NCBI GenBank assembly: GCA_902651635.1
Contig: CACRSC010000009.1
Coordinates: forward strand, 138,480-202,479
Reading direction: 5' to 3'
DNA length: 64,000 nt
Source: Mastigamoeba balamuthi
Lineage: Eukaryota > Evosea > Mastigamoebida > Mastigamoebidae
In this document: piece by piece, positions 23,554-33,977 of the stretch
Position numbering within the stretch: position 1 is the first letter of the stretch
Layout of the letters: every line of letters starts with the position of its first letter
Notes under the pieces: generated by a model
Told to the model about the DNA's origin: nothing
Seen by the model: only the letters and a program-made list of their open reading frames with translations
Databases searched by the model: none
Made by a program: the position numbers and the translations under genes

Positions 23554-24815
23554 GGCAATAGCGCCTCTGTTCTCGGTTGCCCGCCACAGCGATTTCTGTA
23601 TTGCAGTGCCCCCCGCCCACGCCACCCGTTCTGTTCTGCCCTTTCGAGCCGTACAAAGAAGTCAGTTTTGGCCGGCTGTGCCGGTGTCCTGATATGCGGA
23701 TCTTCTCGGGTAACTCTGACAACGAGAAAACTTCAGAGTGAACCAGTTCCACAAACGAGATGGAGAAGGGGAAACAAGGAGGCAAGGCGGTATCCTTCGT
23801 GTTCTACTGAGCGCACATAACCAAGAGCTCCTGAAGGAATGCAAAACACTGGGCTGCACGGTATGCTTTGGAGTATTTGGTCCCGATTCCACGGAACAGT
23901 ATTGCTCTCATGCTCTAGAAGGACAAATATGATAGTGTTCCTTCAGAGATTGTTGCTGTAATGATGGCACATATTATCACTGCCGACATTATTCTCTGGA
24001 ATCTCAAGACCTTTTCTGTGCGGGATATGATACCCTGACCAGAGTTTCGAAATTGACATAAGGTCTGTTCTTCCCTTCTAAGAACTCTAAGTGCATTCAC
24101 TCCAGCCTTTCTGAGTGGGCATTAGTTGAGCACATTGATTAGGAACGTTTAAAGAACAATGCAGTCACAGATTAAGTGAAACTGCTCAAGTCTGATAAGA
24201 ACACAATTCTGTAGGTTAACTTTCAAGATGTTGTTATATAAGGATGTCGAGTGGTACAATGTTCAATTGATTAATCTCCAATTTCTTTGACTTTGAGGAA
24301 GAACCCTGATTGGAGGAGGAACAGTACAAATCACAATCAACTAGCCCATCTTATTTCAAAACTTCAATTGTTAAGAATGTCAATTGAAGTGATTATAGAT
24401 CATAATTCAATATATGAAATTCGGATATCTGATAAAGACAAAAATGTTTCTTACAAATAACAGAGATGAAAGAGATATGGTTCTTGCACAACCTCCAAAG
24501 GGCCCTCACTAGGGGTAAGAGGCGCATTGCACAGTACGTGCACTGCATCTCTGTGGAACAGCCCAACAATGGATGGATCAGATGGTGTTGCTTCACCTCT
24601 ATCGTAAAAAAAATCAACAGAAGAACAACAGAGAAAGAGGACAAACAAATCTGGACTGGGTTAATTCCAGCCCCTCACTCAGTCTCAGTCCTTCACAAGT
24701 CCCTTTATCTTGCCACTATTAACAGGTGATTTCATGCTGTTAATTCCAGTTTCAGACTTCTTTATTAATGCCTGTGTAAAAATTGTCCATCATAAGCACG
24801 GCATGATTTTTGCAA
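23554..24815. other. Start of an AT-rich island without a recognisable gene
   Basis: Base composition changes sharply near 23.7 kb from GC-rich to AT-rich and stays so to about 25.9 kb. Short open frames occur on both strands but none matches a family. Its composition matches the transposon relics to the right, so it is probably decayed mobile DNA. Confidence 0.45.
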
Positions 24816-25257
24816 GGAAAATCTGCAGAGTGGAGCAATGTATGGTTCAGCAATGAGTCCACGTTCTGGCAAGAGGACCAAAGTCGAGGCATTGATAGCT
24901 TTCTGATTATCTATTTTTGGTCACAGGTTAAGTACTCCAGAAGGTTCAGGTATGAGGGTGCTTTTCCTTACATGGGTTTGAATGGTTTCACATCTTCCAG
25001 GGGAATCTCAATTCTGAAAAGATCTATGCCATCTATAGGGCTCTCTTTCCTTTAAATCATCAAGCTTATGGGAATGATCAGATGAAGTGGATTCTGGTAG
25101 AGGACAATGGCAGTAAACATACAGACCAGACAAATATGGTGCTATGGAAAGTCAAAAACAACATCAGCTGCCTCCCCTAACTGAGATGACTGAGGCAAAC
25201 CCTCAATCTATGAAGGCATTGGTGCATTACCTCAAAAAAGAGTGGAAGTCTCTCAGG
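24816..25257 (+). mobile_element. Decayed Tc1/mariner-type transposase fragment
   Basis: Three frames carry successive Tc1/mariner-type transposase motifs. At 24828 WSNVWFSNESTFW matches the first catalytic-Asp strand (W..VLFSDES.F), with Asn for the usual Asp. About 24950 YEGAFPYMGLNGFTSSRG matches the VWG-x-F..G strand. At about 25084 MKWILVEDNGSKHT matches the second catalytic motif (FQQDNDPKHT). At about 25200 NPQSMKALVHYLKKEWKSL matches the DLNPIENLW..LK tail. Stops and frame changes interrupt it at least twice, and the N-terminal DNA-binding half is not recognised. It is a dead DNA transposon and no terminal inverted repeats were found by eye. Confidence 0.7.
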
Positions 25258-25757
25258 GTGTGCACAAAATTTGATTTCTTCAATGACTGCTCAGTTGAGG
25301 CAGACTGGTGGTCTTTCAAGGAGAACCGCCCTGCCTGCCACTTCATGGTCACCACAGACATGCGTAGCTGCCCTGTTTGGGTATGGGGCCCATACTCACA
25401 GCAGGTTTTCGATGGGCACTGGGTCCAGGCCAACAAGGCAACCCTCAAGCTTCTCTTCCCCAAGGATGTGTTCAACGCGGACAATCACTTCTCATGAGCA
25501 CGTGACAACATGAAGAAGCCAGCGTTCTTGGCGACCTATGCTCGCCCCCCAAAGCGTGCAGCCACACAGAGGCCAGCCGAACTGCCAGCCAAAAAGAAGG
25601 CCCTGAACGAGAGATCGCAGACATCCGCAGCTGAGTGGAGTCCCTTTTTGGTATTGTCAAGGAGAACGTTTTGGAACTGCAGAAGCCGTTTGCAGTGAAG
25701 GATGAGGAGCTTGAGGCTATTGTGAACTTCCATCTTGGCCTTTTGGCATCTAAGTAA
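25258..25757 (+). mobile_element. Decayed DDE_Tnp_4-type (Harbinger/IS5-like) transposase fragment
   Basis: Directly after the Tc1-like tail, the frame reads FDFFNDCSVEADWWSF, HFMVTTDMRSCPVWVWGPYS, then FDGHWVQANKATLKLLFPKD and FNADNHFS, followed by a stop and ARDN. A second frame gives VESLFGIVKENVLELQKPF and ends FHLGLLASK at about 25757. This order (D-x-S, a strand with GPYSGS-like loop, pre-DKHY/aDkhy Asp, then R..VE..FG..K) is that of the DDE_Tnp_4 superfamily. At least one stop and one frame change break it. A 20-bp repeat with two mismatches brackets it (25254-25273 and 25773-25792). Confidence 0.6.
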
Positions 25758-25943
25758 CAATAGGGTTTTTGACAGGTTGTGCACAAAATTGGCCTTTGTA
25801 CTCAACCTGTAGAAAAATGAGGCATTGCCCTGCGATTTGCCACAGTTCCTATTACGCTGCATTTACAGTGAGAATCAGTCGATCGACGAAGCTTGCCTTG
25901 GAAGGGACACACTCCAATCAGCAAAGATAACCATGTTCACAAA

Positions 25944-28036
25944 TCACTGCTGAGTGAAGCGCTGCAGGCGACGGCGCCTGAGCTCCTCGTTGGGGTCCGC
26001 CGGCTGGCCGTTCTGCCCCGCCTGCGTCGGGGCCTCCGGGGCCGCCGGGGCGGGAGACGGGGCGCCCGCCCCCAGGTCCCTGTTCAGCGCCTCGTTCATC
26101 GACTCGACCTGGCGCTGCAGCTGCTCAATCTGGCCGCGCATCTGCCGTACGTTCTCGATCAGGATCTCCTGCATCCCCCACGACGCGATCAAGCCCGGCA
26201 GCGCGGGCCCCATGGCAATCAGGGAATTCGCGTCGGCGAAGCGAGCGGCGTCCGCAGCATCGGGCGCTGGCGCTTGTGCGTCAGAGGCGGCGCCAGCGGG
26301 GGCATCGCCGGGCCGATTGGCGGCGTTGCCCTCGGCGTGGACCGCTGCGAGCAGACGTGCTGCGCGCATGGACTCGATGAGAGCGCGAATGGGGGTGTCG
26401 CCCGGACGGGCAGGTGGCGGCTGCTGCTGCTGCTGCGGCTGCTGCTGCTGCTGTTGCTGTTGCTGATCCGCTCTTCCGGCCTGCGCCCTGAACCGCAGGA
26501 TCTGCTCAGCCATCCTCGCGGCCTCCTGGATCGCCTCCATGTCGTTGTTGTCCGCGGGGTGCACGCCGCCGTTGTTGGCGCCGGCGGCAGCAGCAGCACC
26601 AGCAGCACCGCCAGCGGGGGCGTTGTGCTGGGCATTGGGGTGCTGCTGCTGGTCCTCCATGACGGGGTGGTGGCACATGGGGCACGTGGGCTGGCGCGCG
26701 AGCCACATCTTGAGGCAGTCCCTGTGCAGGATGTGCCCGCACGGCAGGCGCTTGCCCGTCACCATGTCGTCGCGGCAGACGATGCACGTGGGGTCCACGT
26801 CGGGGCCCAGCTCGGCGAGGACGACCGTCGGGAAGCGCTGGTCGATGACGGCAATCGTCTGCAGGTAGCTCGCCGTCAAGAGCAGCTGCTTCCTGAACTT
26901 GACAAACGACGAGTAGACCGACCTCAGCAGGAACAGCGGCACGTGGTCCTTCTGCATCACTGAGGGGCACCCACGCTGTCAGAGTCGCACGGGAAGCCGC
27001 ATAGGCTGGGTGGGGGAGGGGGGTGAGGGTACGGACCGATGGCGAAGAGGAACGAATAGGCCATGAAGTCGAAGAACGCGTGCGTGGTATCGACGAAGAG
27101 CGAGAGGGGGCCCTTGTACTCCCACATGTTGTTCTTGCGTATGTCGATGGCGTTGACGGCCCACTGCATCAGCGACGCAACCGCGACGGCCGCCAGGATC
27201 GCCGCCTCGACCGTGAACAGCAGGTTGACCGAGCTCGCCATCGCGCGCCCCACCACGTACACCAGCACAGACACGTCGGCCACGAGCATCACCACCATAC
27301 CCGCCACCAGGCGCACGTTCCTCGACGTGCTCCACGCGTCCACAGCCATCTGCATCGCAAACACCGCGCCAAACCCGGTGAGATCTGCAGTCGCAAACCC
27401 GATACTGAACAGAAGAAGAAAACCAGCAAAAATGCGGTCTTTTCCCGCAACCCAAAAATGACATCGAAAAAAGCAAGTGCCGAAAGCGAAGCGGAAGTGG
27501 CGGAGACCCGATACGAGACGAGGGGGTGGGGGGGGCGCACGTATTCGACACGGGACTGGGCGAGCCAGTGGAAGGTCTTGGCGAAGAGGAGGAGGATGAC
27601 GTAGAAGAGCACCGTGAGGTCGATGTCGCCCATGCCGAGCACGGCGAGCATGATCAGCATGTCCAGGATGGCCGGCGCCAGCCTGTCGCGCACCACCTCC
27701 GTGTCCATGTCGCTCGTGGGCCCGAAGAACGCGCGCCTGAGGACGCTGGCGACCACCAGCTCCGACGCGAACACGCCGTTCGATAGCACCTGCGCCGCGG
27801 TGCAAAGATAGGAATATCAACTGACTGAATCTAGATTTTCCGGAATCCAGCTGGCGGGACGGCGAAGGGAATCGAACGGCGAGAGAGACGTTGGAGGCGG
27901 TGAGGTGGAGGACCGAGAGGAAGAACTGCTGGCGCAGGTAGAAGGCGCGGCACACGACGGCGACGGCGGACGCGATGCTGACGAGCATGTAGGCCTCGAG
28001 GCCCGGCCCGACCCTCTGCCCAATGAACCACGGCAT
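25944..28036 (-). CDS. HRD1: HRD1/synoviolin-type ER membrane ubiquitin ligase
   Basis: Exons are 28036-27890, 27789 to about 27541, about 27404-27037 and 26959-25944; the second junction does not close with a GT donor (TAC|GTGCGC leaves a phase error; TACGT|GCGCCC would close it). The N-terminal part has about six membrane helices with FHWLAQSRVEY, matching FHWLAEDRVD of synoviolin.  The last helix is followed by VMQKDHVPLFLLRSVYSSF and KFRKQ. The RING-H2 finger is C-x2-C..CGHILHRDCLKMW..C-x2-C (CIVCRDDMVTGKRLPCGH). A long Ala/Gln/Pro-rich tail ends EELRRRRLQRF, as in human SYVN1 (AELRRRRLQKL). HRD1 ubiquitinates misfolded ER proteins for Cdc48-driven extraction. The start ATG begins the first membrane helix. 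Confidence 0.92.
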
Positions 28037-28731
28037 CTTGGCGGCGGTGCGGCGCAATGTGCGCTACAAAGAGATTCTGCTCCTAAATGCCACGTAGCGC
28101 GCTCAGAATCCGCGCGATTTATTATCCAGATTCGCTGGGCGCGTGTCACGTCTGACACGGTACCGCCGGTGTTCCGTCACGCATTCGATGACCCTCGAGC
28201 CCACATGCCTTTGAGCTAGAGAATGGCTCGGGCCATCGGGAGGTACCGTTATGCATGCCGAAAGGCCTGTCACAATGTGGCTTTGGATTAGTGCTTCTGA
28301 GTTTGTTGTGTATGCGCTGGGACGTTACAGAACCATTGAAGAGGTATGCTAGCAATGGCCTTAAGATGATGAGGGGCTCTGATCGTTGCTGAATGGATCC
28401 ATTTCTGGTGATGAGCTGTGTGGCGTGGCATACAACCATTCAGCCAGTCCTTTGCCTCTGGGGCATGCATGCCAATGCACAGGCCAGGTTGTAGCCCCGG
28501 AAGGGGGTGCCTGATCTTATTGTTTACTGCTACGACTGAACGGTGTTCCACACGAAAAAGGAATTAGCCTACAGGAACTGATTTGGATACATTAGTCCGA
28601 CTGAGGGTCTTCTCTCTACTTAAAATCGGATTCAACTCAGTGCCCCGAGACGTCTGTCGACGATTTGCCGCCCTGTGACACCGGGGGGTGCACTCTGACG
28701 AGGGATATCCGAGAGAATCGTTCTCGTCTCT
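28037..28731. other. Divergent intergenic region (HRD1 / LmbE-like gene)
   Basis: This is nearly 700 bp between opposite start codons. The middle (about 28200-28560) is less GC-rich than its surroundings and could be decayed mobile DNA, but no domain is recognised. Confidence 0.4.
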
Positions 28732-29745
28732 ATGGGGATGCGCAAGGTACCCCTCGTGCTGGTCTGTGCCCTCGTCCTCTGCACGGTCATCCTCGCAGTG
28801 CGCATCTCGTCCGGCGGGGCGTCTGCTGCGCCGCGGCCCGCGCGCTCCTCGGCCTCGAGCTCCGCCGCCGCTGGCGCTGCTCCCCACAGCGGCCCAGCGC
28901 AGCACTCGAGCGCGGACAGCCCGCCGCGGCCGCCCGAGGACGCGCAGCCCCGCGCGGTCGTCCTGTCGCCCCACCACGACGACGCCGTGTACTCGGCGTG
29001 GGCGGCGCTCGAGTCGTTCGGGCCGAGCGCCGAGGTGGTCGTCGTGTACGGCGGGGCGCCCGCAGCGGTGGTCAACACGTCGTACGACAGGCACTGCGGC
29101 TTCCCCAACAGCGCCGCCGCGCAGAGGTCGCGCGAGAGGGAGCTGCGGCAGTCGGTCGCGCAGCTCGGCACGCGCGTCACGATCTGGCCCGCGCTGTCCG
29201 AGCAGTACCGCCGCGACGACCCCGGCGAGTTCCAGGCGGTGGTCTCCTCGCTGCGGCGCGCGGTCCGCGAGCACGTCGCGCGAGCGCTGGCGCAGCGCCC
29301 GGGGCCCGAGAGGAGGCTCGTGGTGCTGTCCCCGGCGCTCAGGAGCCGCGTCGACTACGAGGCCCTGCACGAGGCGTGGCTCGGCGTCGCGTGCGAGGCC
29401 CTGGCGGCCAACGACACGCGGGTCGAGTGGGCTGTGTACGAGGACTACCCGTATGTTGTCAGCGCGAGCACGGGGCGCTGGTCAGTCCGCCAGCTCCTCG
29501 AGAGGCTGGACCGCGCGCGCTACGAGGCCACCTCGAGGGCGCTGGACGAGGAGTCGCTCCGAGAGAAGATGAACGCGGCCTACGTGCACTCGTCGAACTG
29601 GGCTGTGTTCAGGCGAAAGGTCGTAGTTGAGTTCCTCAAATCGCGGTGCTCTGCTGTCCTCTCTGCAGACCAGGTGCATGATGACGCCCCTCAGCCTGCA
29701 GCGTGTGAAGTGTACTACTCTCTTACTTCGTGTGCTCCCCGCTAG
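28732..29745 (+). CDS. LmbE/PIG-L family deacetylase-like protein, membrane-anchored
   Basis: A single exon encodes 337 residues. An N-terminal helix (VPLVLVCALVLCTVILAV) is a signal anchor, followed by a Ser/Ala/Pro-rich linker. The catalytic-fold motif is AVVLSPHHDDAVYSAWAALE: LmbE/PIG-L enzymes use H-P/H-x-D-D to bind zinc and deacetylate N-acetylglucosaminyl groups. YEALHEAWLGV and VYEDYPYVV resemble later strands of the family. The active-site D-D-E and the His ligands look present near the N-terminal end, but the distal His cannot be assigned safely. PIG-L acts in GPI-anchor synthesis in the ER; this protein is somewhat more like the bacterial-type LmbE group, so the substrate is left open. 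Confidence 0.75.
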   Translation: MGMRKVPLVLVCALVLCTVILAVRISSGGASAAPRPARSSASSSAAAGAAPHSGPAQHSSADSPPRPPEDAQPRAVVLSPHHDDAVYSAWAALESFGPSAEVVVVYGGAPAAVVNTSYDRHCGFPNSAAAQRSRERELRQSVAQLGTRVTIWPALSEQYRRDDPGEFQAVVSSLRRAVREHVARALAQRPGPERRLVVLSPALRSRVDYEALHEAWLGVACEALAANDTRVEWAVYEDYPYVVSASTGRWSVRQLLERLDRARYEATSRALDEESLREKMNAAYVHSSNWAVFRRKVVVEFLKSRCSAVLSADQVHDDAPQPAACEVYYSLTSCAPR

Positions 29746-30185
29746 ATTGCAAATCACGTGTTTTGTGTACTTACTGCTCAAGAAACGATGGAAGCAGGTC
29801 ATTCCTCCCTTGGACATTGGACAGGTGGCTGCTGCTCGCAGGCCTCGCTCTCCCGCTCTCGCTCCCACTGCTGGGGTTCTCAAGAGGGCTACAGTTGTAA
29901 AGCCAAGGTCAGCACCACTGCAACAGTAGCAATAGCACTTGGGAAGGATGAAGAAGAAGTCCGACCTCATGCGAACCCATCTGTTGATATGGCTCCCTGA
30001 AGACAGATTCTCAAGTACAGCAGCAGAAGCTGTACCCACAGCAGTGGGTTGCGGCGTATTACAAGGAGATGCTCGATAAACTGAGCTGAAAAGCAGCACC
30101 GTGTTGTTAATCATGGTTCAACAACATGTGTACAGTGTGTAGCGGGAGGGAAAGATGGAATCGGGAATCAAGAGGACCACTGGCA
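29746..30185. other. Intergenic stretch, convergent 3' ends
   Basis: The 3' flanks of the LmbE-like and DENN-type genes lie here. No gene is supported; composition is moderately AT-rich, as for other 3' flanks in the window. Confidence 0.5.
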
Positions 30186-33100
30186 TCACGGGCGTGGTGG
30201 CGTGGGGGGCGGCGCATTGGCCCCGGACCCGCGAATCCATGGTGCCTCCCTCGGCGGTATAGGCGGCGGCGTTCCAGACGCATGCGTAGGCGGAGGCGGC
30301 GGCGTTCCGGACGCATGCGTAGGCGGAGGAGGCGGCGTTCCGGACGCATGCGCAGGCGGGGGCGGCGGCCGTGCCCTCGGCGGCATGACGGGCGGCGGCG
30401 GCTTGGCCTTGATGGCAGCGCTCGGCACGGGCAGCGGCCTTCTGGGCGACGCCGACCGCGGCGACGCCGAGTCCGGCGACACCGCGGGCGGCGGCACGTC
30501 GACGACAATCGGAGGGACAGGGACGGACGGCGGGGAGGCCACCGCGGGGGGCCGGGGCGCGGGCTGGGCTGGCTGGGCGAGCAGGAACGGGGCCGAGGGG
30601 ACGCGCGCGTGCATGGGGGCCGCGAGGGACGTGCACGTGCAGGGCGACAGCGTCGCGCGGTTGCTCGAGTACTGCTGCGAGGCCGCGCGGAGCTGCTCGG
30701 CCGTCAGCAGCATCGACGCGCGGAGGTACGCGTGGGGCATCTGCCCCGCGCGCTCGCTGTTGGCCTTGGCCACGCGCTGCTGCTCGAGCGCGCGGTGGTA
30801 CGCCATCGCCAGGAACATGTTCATCCCCGACAGGAACTCCTTGCCCGTCTTGTGCGAGTCCAGCCGCCTGAACAGCTCGATCGTCGAGCTCCTCACGCGG
30901 TCGCTCGTGTGGAACAGGCCCACGGCCACGGGGAACAGCCCCCCGTCCGCCTCGGGGAAGAACGACAGGAACTCGTCCAGCTGCTGCGGCGTCGCCACGC
31001 TCTCGAGGAACGCGTCGTACATGCGCGTCATGTCTGCCTCGGCCACGCTCCTCCGCGTCTTCAGCATCCGCACGTACCGCGCCACCTCGGGGCTCTTGAG
31101 CGCCGACTGCGCCAGCCGCGTCTCCCGCGACCGCGCGTACTGCGCAAACGACTCGGTCGTCTTCCACTGCAGCACCCGCGCGCCGTGCGCGTTGATCGCG
31201 CGCGTCTCGTCCGCGTCGTCCGCGTACACCGCGTCGCCCGACGCGATGTCCGCGATGCGCTGCGTGTAGCTGTGGAACAGGCTTCGCAGCCTGTCCTCCC
31301 CGTAGTGCGCCTGCATCGTGCGCTCAAGCTGCGGCCGCAGGGAGGGAGGGAGACGTCAGCGAACAGAGCGGGGGCGCTGCGGGAGTGAGCGAGACAGAGG
31401 GGGCCACTGACGGCGTCCATGAGCTCGTTGTCGGGGTCCGAGCACGAGGCCTCGGGGAAGACGCCGAGCTTCGGGTTCACCATGACCTTACCCGTCTGTA
31501 TGTTGCAGAGCACGTCCCACCACTCGGACTTCTCCTCGAACATCGGGTTCATGGCCCCCGTGATGTACCCATTCCTGCGACGAGGTCAGGCCACAGGCCA
31601 GAGAGAGATATGGGGAAGATATGGGGGAGAATAAGGTCAGGGAGCTCTCACGTCGCGAGAAAGTCGAGGTAGCAGAGGTTCGTGTAGGGGAAGGCGCGGG
31701 TGACGACGCCCTTGAGCGGGGGGCACAGCATGGCGACGGCGGCCAGCACGTAGTTGCAGACCTCTGCGGCGGTGCAGTTGAAGCCCAGGAAGACGACGCG
31801 CTTCTCGAGCAGTATGGCGTTGTAGACGACCATGATCTGCCTGCCGAACTTCTGCACCAGCGGCATCACCTTGACGTCGCCCACCTCGTCGGGGAACGTC
31901 GTCAGCGGCACGTAGACGTTGAGCTTGGCCGGCTGGCCCCGCGGGTCCGACCCGGGCACGGCCAGCTGCAGCACCGACGTCCTCTCCTTGGCCTTTGTCG
32001 AGTTGCGCAGCGTCATGCGCTGGTGGTCGGGCAGCGCGGGCACCGACGACAGGTCCAGCGAGTTGAGCGCGTCGTAGAGCTCCGCGAGCACGTCCTCGCT
32101 CTGCCGCTTGAAGTACTTGTCGAGCTGCAGCAGCAGCAGCGGCTTGAAGACGTCCACGTAGTGGCACCGCGTGCAGATCGTCAGCGACTTGAGCTCCGAC
32201 CCGCGCGTCACCGTCGCGTCCAGCCGGTTCCGCACCAGCGTCAGGCAGTACAGGAACTTGGCCCCCTCGTACGGCTCCCGCGGCGCCTCCTTCTTCTTCG
32301 CCTGCCCCTGCCCCTGCCCCTGCCTTTGCTGCTGCTGCTGCTGGGGGGCAGGCCCGTCCTCCGAGAAACTCCGCAGCCAGTCAGGGTCTCCCTCTGCAGA
32401 CGCACGCACGCACGCACGCACGGGGGACGCGGGACGCAGTGCAGGCACGTCAGAACAGGAACCCGCGGACGCGGAGATGCGTGCCCAGCATCCGGTCGAC
32501 GTGCGACTGGAACGCGGCCTCGTCGGCGGGGGTCGACAGGCGCACGCCGACGGCCGTGTCAGGGGTGTCGGGCACCCCGAGGAACATGTCCTCGAGCTTC
32601 ATGACCGTCAGGTACTCGTGTCGCTCGCTGCGGTCAAAGAGGGGGGAGGCAGACGGCGTGAGGAGGCGTGACGTGGCGTGGCGTGGGCTGGCGTGCGGAC
32701 ATGCGGGCGACTTCTCTGTCGCCGTCGACGATGCGCATGGGGACCGACAGGATCACCCGCAGGCGGCGCTGCTTGCCTCCGGGCAGCGTCCCCTCGGGCA
32801 CCCACCCGTCCTGCGACCGCGCCTGCGCGTACTTGTAGATGAACGCCTCCAGGAACGGGCTACGCGCGGAGGGGGCGGCGCCCGTGGGCGTGTCAGGAGC
32901 CGAAACTGGAACCGGGGAATCGCGGAAATGCCTGCGCTGACGCACAAGTTTCTCGGGGTCCTCGGGGAGACCGGCGGGGGCGGCGGCGTCGACGACGAGC
33001 CCTTGGGGCTCTTGTCCCGCAGCGGCTCGGCCCACGTCGAGTCGCGCAGCGTGCCCACCTGGCCCGGCCTGTTGAGGAAGAACACCGTGCAGTCGTCCTC

Positions 33101-33498
33101 GCGCTTGTGCGCCCCGTCTGGCAGCATGAACTCTGCCAGCATCCTTCCATCCCACACACACACAACACGCACACACAGACGTGGGGGGCCTACGGTTAAT
33201 AACGGACACAGAGCGAAATTTGTGAAAGCCCAGTATCCGACGCATTTCCCGGACCGCGATCACGCCCCGCCGCGTATCACGCACGCGCGTGTGCAGCCCG
33301 CGGCGCCGCGGGCGGTTAGCGTGCGCGTTCGGGGGGCGAGAGGCGTCTCGGAGGGGAGCAGGGGGCGGGGGGGCCGTACTGGTCGTCAACGCCGATGCGG
33401 CGCGGGTACTGGTGCTTCACGGTGCTGCCAGTGAGGATGTTGAACTCGGCGAGCAGCAGGAACTCGACGGCCCGCGCCGGGCCCGGTTCACAGGCCAT
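30186..33498 (-). CDS. DENN-type protein of the AFI1/SPA (stabilization of polarity axis) group
   Basis: Seven exons (33498-33380, 33143-32946, 32859-32701, 32627-32471, 32391-31652, 31574-31412, 31328-30186) close to 892 residues. EFLLLAEFNILTGSTVKHQYP is the start of the N-terminal longin-like part. It is followed by MLAEFMLPDGAHKREDDCTV, close to the AEhMLPDGxHxRxxD motif of fungal Afi1/SPA-type proteins. LNVYVPLTTFPDEVG, LLEKRVVFLGFN and AVAMLCPPLKGVV are the DENN-core equivalents. The SPA signature GYITGAMNPMFEEKSEWWDV follows. DENN proteins act on Rab or Arf GTPases in membrane traffic and polarity. The C-terminus is Pro-rich and includes a three-copy 11-residue repeat (GTPPPPPTHAS), a likely SH3 or EVH1 ligand. 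The start ATG at 33498 is the first in frame after a TTG-only stretch. Confidence 0.85.
30262..30372 (+). repeat. 33-bp coding tandem repeat (about three copies)
   Basis: Three near-identical units containing GTTCCGGACGCATGCG (plus strand) lie in the 3' end of the DENN-type gene and encode GTPPPPPTHAS-like units. Neighbouring poly-Pro coding shows further partial copies. Confidence 0.75.
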
Positions 33499-33977
33499 GT
33501 CCGTTGCCGTACCGTTGTTGAGCAAATATCACAAAAGTGAGATATTCTACAGGTATGTAGCTTATCTTCATCTCGATACCGCCTGTCCTCCGGGATCTGG
33601 ACGACGTGCGCCGCGTTGCGCAACGCCGAGTGGTCGACTCTTCCGAAGGGGTCTAGAGGGCGGTTCCGTTGCAGTCCCTGCTCCCCCGCAGATTTGAAAA
33701 TGACATCAGTGGGCAAAATATCCAGAGAACTTCTTCGGTACTCCTACTTCGCCTCGCTTCCTCTGCGCGCGCGAAAAGATCTCACGCGCCACAACTCAAG
33801 CACCCGCCCCACAAGCAGCCCCTCACACTAGCGTACGCTCCTTGCCCGCCGCCCCCCACCCTCCCCAGCGCTTCCTTTCTCGCAAGACCCGCTCCCCCCG
33901 CCCTTTTTTCAATTGCCTTCGGTCGGTTCCGTCGCGTTCTTCGCTCACCCCGCAGCCGCAGCACAAACTCGAACCCC
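33499..33977. promoter_or_regulatory. Divergent promoter region (DENN-type gene / Nup98)
   Basis: 479 bases separate opposite start codons. AT-rich words including AAAATATCC occur near 33710. No gene is supported here. Confidence 0.45.

Noticed and set aside
25944-28036. Bacterial contamination of the window
   Set aside because: Multi-exon genes with alignable proteins (HRD1, Akt, H3, Nup98) and a nuclear tRNA exclude it.
30262-30372. CRISPR-like short repeats
   Set aside because: Contiguous 33-bp units without spacers that translate in frame; a coding tandem repeat.
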